This document shows positions 49,301 through 61,500 of a stretch of 64,000 bases of DNA, one piece after another. Origin of the DNA: Cyprinodon diabolis. Taxonomy: Eukaryota > Chordata > Actinopteri > Cyprinodontiformes > Cyprinodontidae. The DNA lies in NCBI GenBank assembly GCA_030533445.1, contig CM060080.1, positions 41,204,880 through 41,268,879 on the forward strand, in the 5' to 3' direction. The notes under the pieces are model-generated. The model was not told where the DNA came from and did no database searches. It saw only the letters and a list, made by a program, of their open reading frames with translations. The stretch's first letter is position 1. The number at the start of each line of letters is the position of its first letter. Made by a program: the position numbers and the translations under genes.

Positions 49301-52300
49301 AAATCAACAGGACTGTCCCCGCCCCTTTACTCCCCACCAACCAACCACTGTCCTGCTTACAGTCACCTGATCTCCTCCCTGCTGACGCTGCATTCCTCTG
49401 TTCATTCAACGCCTCTGGGCTCCTCTGCCGACACATCTGAAGCGTTTCAATCGATCCCCAGATAGTCTCACCGTCCTCTAAACCTTTCATGTCAGTGAGT
49501 CTCACCCAGATTCTCCAGGTCCTTCCTGGTAACAAACTTGTAGTCATCGTACACGGTGGACTCCGGGCTCTCCTCCAGCTCCTCCGTCAGGCTGTCCAGG
49601 AAGGAGCACCAGCGAGGAGCGGGGCCCAACGCCTGAACACAAGAGCGGCAAACTTCAAACAGCTTTCCCATTTAGGCGGCACAGGAACATCTGCTTCCAT
49701 TCTGGCCAGAAGAACGACGCATATTTATAAAGATGTGTACAGATTCAAACAGAAGCTTTTTCTCCTGTGAAGCAGACAGTCCTGTGATGGACTGCTGTCT
49801 TCTGTCGTTCTCAGGAAACCAATTAGACCATTTAAGCACTGCACTGGAAAAAATCTAATTCCAGATAAGTCATTTTTACTTAAAATAAGTGCATTTGTTC
49901 TTGAATTGAGGAGGTAAAAGAGACATTTTGCCAATAAAACAAGACAATTTACACTTAAAATATTTAAAGTGCATATTATCCAAATATAGAAAAATACTCA
50001 TTCCATTGGCAATCTCCTTTACCTACTCAAATTAAGGATAAATACACTTAATTTAAGATATTTCTTACTTATTTCTAGATTGTTTTTCTAGTGAGCTTCG
50101 TGACATAAGTTCACATTTTGCATGTTCTACTTTTCAAAGTTTAGCAAACCTTTTATAAATAATAGAAAAAGTTAGCAATACATTTCTGGCAGACATTTAC
50201 AAAAAAAATGGCTTTAAGTGAATCTTGGATGGATGGATGGATGGATTAAAAATGGATGGATGGCTGGATGAAGGATGGATGGATGGATGAAGGATGGATG
50301 GATGAAGGATGGATGGATGGATGAAGGATGGATGGATGGATGAAGGATGGCTGGATGGATGGATGGATGGATGATGGATGGATGAAGGATGGATGGATGG
50401 CTGGAGGAAGGATGGATGGATGATGGATGGATTGATGGATGATGTATGGATGGCTGGATGAAGGATGGATGGATGGATGATGGATGGATGGCTGGATGAA
50501 GGATGGATGGATGGATGGATGATGGATGGATGGCTGGATGAAGGATGGATGGATGGATGAAGGATGGATGGATGGATGGATGATGGATGGATGGCTGGAT
50601 GAAGGATGGATGGATGGATGGATGATGAATGGATGGCTGGATGATGGATGGATTGATGGATGATGTATGGATGGATGGATGATGGATGGATGGCTGGATG
50701 AAGGATGGATGGATGGATGGATGGATGATGTATGGATGGATGGATGATGTATGGATGGCTGGATGATGGATGGATTGATGGATGATGGATGGATGGATGG
50801 ATGGATGGATGATGGATGGATGGATGGATGGATGGATGGATGATGTATGGATGGATGGATGATGTATGGATGGCTGGATGATGGATGGATGGATGGATGG
50901 ATGGATGATGTATGGATGGATGGATGGATGGATGGCTGGATGATGGATGGATTGATGGATGATGTATGGATGGATGGATGATGGATGGATGGCTGGATGA
51001 AGGATGGATGGATGGATTGATGGATGATGTATGGATGGCTGGATGATGGATGGATTGATGGATGATGTATGGATGGATGGATGATGGATGGATGGCTGGA
51101 TGAAGGATGGATGGATGGATGGATGGATGATGGATGGATGGCTGGATGGATGATGGATGGATGGATGGATGGATGGATGATGGATGGATGGCTGGATGAA
51201 GGATGGATGGATGGATGATGGATGGATGGATGATGGATGGATGGCTGGATGATGGATGGATGGCTGGATGATGAATGGATGGATGATGGATGGATTGATG
51301 GATGATGTATGGATGGTTGGATGAAGGATGGATGGATGGATGATGGATGGATGGATGGATGGCTGGATGAAGGATGGATGGCTGGATGAAGGATGGATGG
51401 ATGGATGGATGATGGATGGATGGATGGATGGATGGATGATGGATGGATGGCTGGATGAAGGATGGATGGATGGATGATGGATGGATGGATGATGGATGGA
51501 TGGCTGGATGATGGATGGATGGCTGGATGATGAATGGATGGATGATGGATGGATTGATGGATGATGGATGGATGGATGGATGGCTGGATGAAGGATGGAT
51601 GGATGATGAATGGATGGATGGATGAAGGATGGATGGATGATGAATGGATGGATGGATGGATGATGGATGGATGGATGGATGAATGGATGGCTGGATGAAG
51701 GATGGATGGATGATGAATGGATGGATGGATGAAGGATGGATGGCTGGATGATGGATGGATGGATGATGGATGGATGGATGGATGATGGATGGATGGAGGA
51801 GGATGGATGGATGGATGATGGATGGATGGCTGGATGAAGGATGGATGGATGATGAATGGATGGATGGATGAAGGATGGATGGATGATGAATGGATGGCTG
51901 GATGAAGGATGGATGGATGATGAATGGATGGATGGATGAAGGATGGATGGCTGGATGATGGATGGATGGATGATGGATGGATGGATGGATGAATGGATGG
52001 CTGGATGAAGGATGGATGGATGATGAATGGATGGATGGATGAAGGATGGATGGCTGGATGATGGATGGATGGATGATGGATGATGGATGGATGGATGGAT
52101 GATGGAGGATGGATGGATGGATGGATGGATGGCTGGATGATGGATGGATGATGGATGGATGGATGGATGGCTGGATGATGGATGGATGGATGGATGGATG
52201 ATGGATGGATGGATGGATGGCTGGATGATGGATGGATGATGGATGGATGGATGGATGGATGATGGATGGATGGCTGGATGATGGATGGATGGATGATGGA

Positions 52301-52508
52301 TGGATGGCTGGATGATGGATGGATGGATGGATGATGGATGATGGATGGATGGCTGGATGATGGATGGATGGATGATGGATGGATGGATGATGGATGGATG
52401 GCTGGATGATGGATGGATGGCTGGATGATGGATGGATGGATGGATGGCTGGATGATGGATGGATGGACTGGTACTGTATAATAAAAAACCCCAACCCTGT
52501 CAAACAAT

Positions 52509-52553
<45 letters not shown>

Positions 52554-55500
52554 TTTCAGAAATGAAAAATGATGATGATGATGATGATCCCAGTCAGTTT
52601 CTTTTTACCAATAAGCTTGAAAGCGTCTAACGTTCTGCTCTCTCTGCTTCATTCTATCTCTATAGTTCTGCTGCTATAGGCTTAGACTGCTGGAGGACAT
52701 AGGGACCCCTTTTTCATCATTCTGCTTCATTCTATCTCTATTCTCCCACTGCAGAATCTGTTAGTTCAATCTCTAACGTTCTGCTCTCTTTGCTTTTTCT
52801 CATAGTAGCTTCATCTGGTCTGTTCCTGTTTGGCTGTGACTCCATCCTGGAGAGAAATATCAGCTGTGCTGCTGCCATCAACACCTTTGTTTCTAGATGT
52901 TGGAGCTTGGCCTGTTTTCCAGTGTAGTCCTGTTTCTCTGACTGTGACTAACTGGATGTGCTCTCTTCATCCTCTGACATGGGAGCTGGCTCGGAGCTCG
53001 TCTGCATGGCTGTGTGTTTCCTGGATGGGGCCGCCTGTGGAGCTGGTTGCCTTTTGTATCTATGCTTCTTTTTCTATGTCTGCTTCTGTCTCCTTGAACC
53101 CCAGTGGGCCTCAGCAGATGGCCGCTCACACTGAGCCTGGTTCTGCTGGAGGTTTCTTCCTGTTCAATTGAACAGGAACAACTAGAAAATACGCTTTCAG
53201 TTAAACACAATTTTGAATATTAACTGTTTTAAAGACTGTAGGCAAAGGAGCTGAAGGTTCCCTCGCATTAGATAAAGAGAAATACTTCTATCCTGCAGAA
53301 ACATCTAAAGTGCGCTGCCTTTACAAGCCAGAGCACATTAAAGAATCTTCTCTGAAAGTGTCTTCACCGACTCTGGGAAAAAAAAAAAAAAAACAGACAA
53401 GAAACACTTCATGCAAGCAAAGACCTTAATGCACTTCTCAGAAAATCCCATCAGACTGTGGATCAAAGTGAGAACAACAAGTTAATGAGCCGCTTCTAAC
53501 CCAGAAAGGCTAACTTAGAAATGTTACCGTCAGTTTTACAGCATAAATAAAAGTCTTTTCTTCCATGTTAGTGAATCATTTTCGATCAAAGTTTTACCTC
53601 TAAATAAGCAGCTGGTTCTAGGATTCTGTTTTTAGCTTCACTTTTCTTCTCATTCTCACTAAAAACGGCTGCAAAAACACTTTAGTTACAAACATTCATC
53701 TTTAATCAAACTAAAACAAACACAGTGAAAGATTCTAGCTTTAATATTTTATTTGTAGTAAAATGACCCTTTTTTAAAACCCAATGTAGAAGAAAAACAG
53801 AGATGTTCATGAGGTTTATTTCTTTGTGCAGAGCAGTTTCATTAAATTAGTATTTTTTGACTTAAGAAAGTAAATAATCGAACTGGAATGAAATGGGTTG
53901 CATGTAATGGAGCTGAATTACTCGGATAAGGTTTGCTGTTTATATGTTCAGCTCACATGTGGTTTAAAAGGTTTTCTTTAACTACGATTTATTTGGTAAA
54001 CTTTTAAAACTTGCAATAAAAAAAAAATACCATAAAAAGTTCTCAGGGGATCTGGTGAAGCTGTATCTAGGCTGAAGGTTGATCCAGCAGGAATGCCCTC
54101 ATTTTCTGGGTTTACAGTATACACCCCCCCCTCCTGTGAGTCACAGGACACGTTGCACCGTCTCTGAGCATCAGAAGCCAAAAACAAGCAGCTTTCTCTT
54201 CTTTTGTTTGCTTCTAAAGTGCTGCTTTTAAAGCAGCTGTTTTCAGAGATTAATTCTGGACTTTTATAGTGACTTTCACTTCTATTTCCAGGATGGACTA
54301 ATAATCCATCCTCCGTCATCTAACCTTAAAATGAAGATGAGGCTACAAATGTTTGTTTTTCCTTTTTTAAGAGAGCCCACTTTAAATTCAAACTAAGTTG
54401 TAGGAAAACTAGACGATGTTTGTCGTCGTCTCTCAGCTGATTGATTTTATTGGTTTCCTCGTCTCGACCTTCTGTTTTGTAGATCCCGTATTATTCGGAC
54501 TGAAAGTTGCACTTTTTTCAGGGTAATGCTGGTCATGCGACCTATACTCTGGTGCGACATATATACGTTTTTTCACCACGAGAGGGCGCTATGCAGCTTT
54601 GCACGTAACAACATGTATTATATTACTGGTTACTACTTACCACAACAAAATGAATTCGTATTATAACAACGGCGACTGAATAGAAATATGCCACCCAAAA
54701 GAAATTCGTATACTGCTGAATTCAAGCTGAAAGTAATTAAGTACGCAGTCGGAAATGGCAACATGGCCGCTGAACGACAGTTTGGATCCAGTAAAAAATA
54801 GGTTTGAAATTTAAAGAAGAATGAAACTCCTTGATGGTGACTGCAGGTTTATTGACAAAGGGCCATGAGGCGATAAGCCTGAGCGCTAAACTGTTCTAAA
54901 AGCAAACTCCTTCAAAGTGTAAATCAGGCTATAAAATAGGTCTGCAGACCAGGCCTTTTACATGTACGCCTATAACTAGTGTTGCACTGATACCAGTATG
55001 GGGCGCGGCCCCAATTCAGCATTAAAATCGTGCGATCAGTATTAGTGAGCACCAACCAATAGGGCATCGATATCATTTTGAGAGCCCAGTTTCTTCAACT
55101 ATTGTCACCCATTCCAGGTAGGCAATAAAAAGTTCTACTGGATTCTCTTTGATTTAGTCTGTTCCCTGCTTCACTAAGGAGCCATGAAGGTGATTATTTT
55201 ACATCCAAGTAGTATACAAACACATTATTTCAAACAGATGGTATCGATATCGACCGATGCTGCACAGCCAGGTATCAGTATCACTATATAACGGTAGTGA
55301 TTAATGATAGTAGTGGTGATATTTAAAACAACCAGAGTAGGCCACAAGGCAACTGTTGCGTTATCGCTGCTTCTGAGATGCTCGTTCAGGAATAAAACAA
55401 AGCGGCCTTCCAGCAGTAGCCCACCAAGCACCAGTTATCAGAAGAACTTTTCAAAAAGGTGCGACTTTTAGTCCGAAAAATGCTGTATCCGCTCCTTCCT

Positions 55501-58500
55501 CAGCCTTTGCCTCATGTTAGCCTGTTTTATTCATCCAAGCAGTTCTGGTTTCTACCTGGGATCCCAACTGTGACGCTAACCCTAACCCTGACCAATGAAG
55601 CTGATCAACATGGAGGAAGCCTCTCTTCTTTATGCCAAACACTTCATGTGACGAATCAGTACCAGTGGTACTGCACCATTATAGACCATAATTAACCTGA
55701 CCGTCACTCCAACCTGCTTCCAGTCTGTGGTCAATCTTCCTCTCACCCTTTCTTCAGCAGACAGATGGTTTGAAGGTTTTCTTTTTTTGGTTCATCAACG
55801 TCTTCTGGTTTATGATAAATTTAATTATCTTGAAAATTATCTAGAAAAACTGTTTTCACCTTCTTAGGGGATAGTATATAATATTAATATAATATATAGT
55901 ATATATTATATCAATATATTAGAGGGAAAAACCAATAACTTCACATGCACCTACTTCATGTTTTCAATATTAATGGGGGATCTGTCAAACAGGATGGTCA
56001 CAACTAAAGGCCCTAATTCATCTAATGATCATAAGTGGATGGAAATTCCTTTGATTAAACCGTTTCCTCAGACAGTTTCTTCTGCCATGTGTCTGTACTC
56101 ACCGGGATGTAGAACGTGTTCATTTTGGGGTCTTCATTGGCTGTGAACAGCATTCCTGTTCATGACACCAAACACAGGGTGGAAGTCAGATGAAGCCTTT
56201 TTACGATGATTTGTTTTAGAAAGTCGTATAAAAGTTGAGCTAAGGGCACGAAATCATATGAGCTCATAAATATCTGCTGCTCTTCTAACTAAAATGAACA
56301 GAGGCTGAAACAAACAAGCTGCTAGAAGAGAAGAAGAAATGGCGCCATCCAGAGGTTGACTGCATAAACAAATAAATTTCAAGGAGAGTAAATAATCCTA
56401 CTTTGTTTTCACCCAACAATCAAAAACCTCATGGCATCATTTAGTCCTATTTAAAGTAAGAAAAACATACAATTCATTATTTTAAAGAGTATTAATTAAT
56501 ACTAAAGATAACATTTTCTCTTTTAAGTATATTCGAAATTATAAAACCTAAAAATATGTTTTAATATGAAAATAAATTCTATAAAAAATTATTCCTGTAA
56601 ATGTCAGTGGACGTCCCCCTGGTGGAGGGAAGAGGTACTGACCGAGTTCATGTCTGTTCTAATGTCATTTCATTGATTGATTGACACTGTGGAGCAATTT
56701 ACTCGTTACATGAGCTCAAAGAGTCAAAGAAGAAGAATGCGCCAAACAAAGAAAAGGTGCATGGGGAAATATACAGAACATATGACGTCCACATAACAGC
56801 TTTTTTTTTTCCTTTATAGTAGGATCATTATATCAGATGTAGATCTGACCAATCAGAGGCCTTCTGTCTGCGGTCACCTACAGTTTTAGAGAGGTTTAGC
56901 AAAGTGTCTGTGGAAGGGGCGGGGCATATCTTCGTAACAAACGCAGACGACCTGGTTTCTGAGTATAAATCAGCCTTAAAGGTTCTGCTTTTAAACTAAT
57001 CTAAACAGGGAGTTTTATAAAGCTCAATGTATTTCATCACCTCCAGCTAAAATACTGTGAGTTTCTACCGTATCCGTTTAGCTAAACCAGTTAAAACAGA
57101 AAGAAGTGGTGCATCATGTCTAGCTTATGGAAAAACTTCTGTCGTGTCAAGACAACAATAAAACCACAGGAAGGTTTGGTCTCACCTGATTTAGGGTACA
57201 TACAGACATCATTGATATCAGTCTGAGGCTGAAGGGAGGTGAACAACTTTCCCTGTAGGGCATAAAAAAAAAGAAAATATGATTCACAGACATTACAACA
57301 CATCACCTTCCTCTCTGACTCATTCACACACATCATCACTGCTGATAAAAAGACTAAGTAAACAGAACAGGGAGTGCAGCTGCTCTCCTTTACCGAGTCT
57401 TTGTTCCAGATCTTTATTATCTTGGAGTCGGCGGAAACGATGAGGTCAAGCTGCTCATGGAAGTTCAGCGACTTGATCGGGAGGTTGTAGAAATGATCTT
57501 TGACGAGCAGCGGCCGACTGGAGCGCAGGTCGTATAACAGCACCTGGGGGACAAAGGAAGATGAAGGAGAGAGAAGAAAGAGTAAAAAGGACAATACTAA
57601 CACACATTTATATCCATCGATTTCATCTACTACTAAATACATTTATTTATAGAGTCATTAAAAATCCTAAGTGAAGCTAATAAGTCTGCTCACATTTTCT
57701 AAACACGTATGAACAACTTTAGGAAAAATAGTCGTAATGTTTCTCTCAAGTTAATCCTAATTTTGATGCAGTGCATCTGAACTCCCTTATTACTCCATCC
57801 AAGCATCTGATGGTTCCTAACAGAGCACTTCGCTCACAATCTGCAGGTTCACTAGTGGTTCACTACTGGTGGCATCTGTGATTTTAAAGAAAAAATGTTG
57901 ATTCTCATGTAAGAAACTGAACTAAAATTAAAGGTTATATTTCCCTAACTTTTTCAATAGGTGTTATAACAGACATTCACTTTAAGTCACAGGGAAGCGG
58001 CTGTTCCAACCGTTTCAGCTCTGAATTCCTCCAGTGGTGCCCGACTTTACACCAGTGAATAAAGTGAATGTGATTGGTCGATTATAAAGTAGGCGGGATT
58101 GTTGTGGCAGAAGATTTGCAAGACTTTTGGTTGTGGCCGGTTTATTGGAAGCATCTTGCTAACCAGTTAGCAACTTAGTGCTAGCAGGTTCCCAATGGGA
58201 AATTCCATTGGGACCAAGTAGCACTAAATTGGTGACTTAGAAACGACGCTGTCAAGGAACGCTATGGACAGCGGAAACATGCAAGAGGAGGAGAGTTTAG
58301 TGTCGGAGGTCGTGGATGAGTCTCCTCCGTCATCCATTTTTTATTTAGAGGAGGAAAGCGGGGACGAAGATGTTGTGGAAGAGGACGCCAGGGCGGCAGA
58401 AGCTTGGTTTGGTGTAGAAGGCTTCCAGCCGTACATGTTTGAGCCCTTGCCTCGCAACGCTGCCAGTTCTGTTAGCTCTACGCCTGCCGAAGACACAGAC

Positions 58501-61500
58501 GTCCATCCCCGTGAACACTGGGACGCAACTCAATGGGAAAGGAAAGGATTCTGGTTTCAACCGTTGCGTATATTAGCTGCGACACATGAATCAAGATGCT
58601 ATGACTGAAAAAATGTGATTGACAGATGACCATTGATATATGATTGGCCGAATTTAGGTGTTCAGGCTGACGTAGAACTAACTGGCCTGCAGAAGATAAC
58701 GGAAAAACACAGATTTTAGGACAGGATTTTTTTTTTTTTTTTAAATAGAAATTTTCTAAATTTTGGAACAATATGGTCTGATAGAGCAAATTTATATACA
58801 TGTTTAAGCCAGAATGATTTGACATTTAAAAATGATTTCCCTACGACTTTAAAGGCTATTTAAATCACCACGGTGGGTGTGAAAGAGTATAAAATGGGCT
58901 CTAAAAGGTATAAACTCTTCAGCAAGCGCTGCAGGGAGGGATTTTGGGATAAAATGTTTCATTCTATTTCCTTCAATGAATCTATAGAGGGTATAATAAC
59001 TCATATTCTTTGTTTTTCTAAAAATAAAGAAGTTTATGTAAATGCAGTCATATTCATGCTATGTTAATATTTAAATTTGAACGATGGTATTATTCTACCC
59101 ACCTGTCCAGTGCTGGTTCCTACTGCCATGGTGAGGGAGCCGTTAAACTTCAGCGCACTGACGAAGGGTAAACCCTGAACCCTGTTAGCAAGCAGAGGGT
59201 GACAGGAATCACCACAAAGATAAACCTGAGGAATAATATCTGAAACTAAGGAAGACATTTTTACTACTATATAATGCTGAGTCCTTTAGCTACGCCAGCA
59301 GCTCATTAATATTTGCTCACAGGCTTTTAAACCAAGTGAAATGGATTCAAACCAGAGTCCCTGGTTTGAAAGACAAAGATCATTTTAACAGCAGGAAGAA
59401 AAGCAGCATGTGGCTCCAGACGCTGAGATCAGCAGAGATCATGGCGGCTTACTCTGTTCCCTCAGTCAGGCTGCTCAGGGCGCAGTCCAGCATGCCCACC
59501 CGGTTCCGGACACGAGGGTCCCAACATTCCACCCTTCCCTGGTGAACAAACAAAATCACAGTTAAGAAAACCAGAATCCTATTAATCTTTGCTTAAAATG
59601 CTGTTTTCTTTTTCCTAATTAAGTTAGTTTTGTAGAACGCACACGTTTATCAAAATGAAGCTAAAAATCTCTGCTCATCATTAAAGTGCTTTTCATTAAA
59701 GCAATAAAAAAACAATAAAAGATTGATGCTTGAATAGGACAGTGATGAAGGATTGGCCATTGGACGGTGGAGAAAACATCTCATTTGTTCTTCTTTAAAA
59801 CTCAGAAAAAAGTCCCACTTTTTGTGTTTTATGTAAGCAGAAAGGAGAAAACAACAAACTGCATAAAACAAACATCATCTACAGAATACTCAGTGTCTAT
59901 GTTTACGTTGCTCTTCAGCTAAATGTAAAGTTTACACTTCCTAAATTTTATCTTATATTTAACCGTTATGGGTGGAGCCAAAAAAGAGAGACAAGCAAGC
60001 GCATCAACAAAAGGTCGCTTACCTCAGAGGTTCCTGTTGCAAACAAATGATGAACAGGGTTGATGTCGCATACGTTGTTCTCCCTGAATGACGACCAAAC
60101 AAAGACGGATTGGAGGATCATGGATCAAACAAGCATTGAGTAAAGCAAGCATGTTCGTACGTACGCAGCGTCTGTCTGAAGGGAGTTCAGAAAGCGACCC
60201 TGTTCCAGGTTCAGTCTGTAAACCTCTGAGCTGGAGGTTAAAACACAAACAGTATTAGTTCTCTACGATGGGTTTCCCTCGACAACAAACACTCGGCTTC
60301 ATTCTCACCTCATTCCCACAAAGAACAGGTCGCAGGAGGGATAGTGGTAGGAGAAGTCCCGTCCGAACTTTGGAATACGAGTTTTGTAGTAGTGTCCGTG
60401 TTGAGCGTGGAACTCCACGTGGCGATCGCAATGCAAAAAGACCAGCTGCAAGAAAAACCCAGTAAAAAAAAAAAAAAATTGGGTAAGTTCAAGTTCTGAT
60501 CTTATGACAGCATCAATGAACCTAAGAGACATTTGAGAATAAGACAATTAGCCAAAAGGACAAACATAAAAATGCTTTGGATCTTACGCTTGTAAAAAAC
60601 AATACTAGGGCTGTCACAATGAAGGCGTTAACGCAAGGTGATTCATTTTTAGAGTTTACGCAATTTTTTTTATTATGCATTCCCGCCCTGTTTTACCCAC
60701 ACTTCAATTATCTGACATGAGCGAGATGGAGGAGTCAGAAGAACCTGTTGGTCTGCTGGATGGACAGTTCAAATATAAGATACAAAAACAAAGATGGAAC
60801 CGTAAACTCACACTGCAAGAAGAACTTTAGGCCTTAATTATCATCTTAACATCAAGCATTCATTTGTTGGTTCAGGTATCACACCTGGCAGGCATCAGAC
60901 CAGCCTTACCGATCCGTCTCAGAAGCTGACAGACTAAACTGCCGGATGGATACGAACTGTAGACTGATTAATATTGTCTGGCTTCATTAATATTGGCTTC
61001 AGCAGAATATGTTGCTTTGACAGGAGAGCACTGGAGCTCCATGACTAACAATCAGGCTGGGACTGGTAATCTGTGACAGCGGGCATTTGCCTAGTGGTCC
61101 GGTCCTAAATCATAGCGGCCCCATCACTTCCTCTCCGGCTGAAGCTCCTACCTGTGACCGTAAATAACTCAAGAAGCTCAGGAAGTAATCCAATGAAAAC
61201 TTCCTAAATGATGCACGCAGTAGCCATAGCCCTTCCTTCATTTTCTATTTCTTCAAACTGTAAAATCCTTGCAACAAACTAAATTATAATAGTTTACCGT
61301 AAATCCTCTAATATAGGACGTGGCCTTTATTTCACTCCGGTGCATTTTGGTCCAGGCCATTATTGGAAGGAGGCCAGAATTAGAGGCAGGTCTCTATTTC
61401 TATTTCATCAAAACAGACGACCGGTGGAATGAATAAAAACAGATTCTGTGTCTCTTTGAACCTATAAAATACTAGCTTCATTTATTGAAAAAGTACAGTT

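Larger units (their letters stand above)
54487..55494 (+). mobile_element. Pogo/Tigger-like DNA transposon relic with nested MITE
   Basis: The ends are inverted: TTATTCGGACTGAAAGTTGC on the left, and on the right the complement TTTTTCGGACTAAAAGTCGC. An ATG at 54689 starts [20 protein letters not shown] and continues [13 protein letters not shown] before a stop, resembling the HTH N-terminus of pogo/CENP-B type transposases. The rest of the transposase is lost, partly replaced by a MITE at 54974-55300. Confidence 0.7.
49633..56102. other. nol10: Largest nol10 intron, repeat-filled
   Basis: 6470 bp containing the GATG satellite (50229-52466), an ATC/GAT inverted microsatellite (52508-52590), a dispersed repeat (52630-53175) and a pogo-like element (54487-55494). 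Between 53176 and 54486 nothing coding is seen. Confidence 0.85.

Noticed and set aside
50197..52552. Two overlapping minus-strand frames of 768 codons each (His-Pro-Ser-Ile repeats)
   Set aside because: They are translations of the GATG satellite, which lacks stops on that strand in several frames. No unique sequence, and it lies inside a nol10 intron.
52830..53171. 113-codon frame after the satellite
   Set aside because: Lies in a very common fish dispersed repeat; no domain or splice context.
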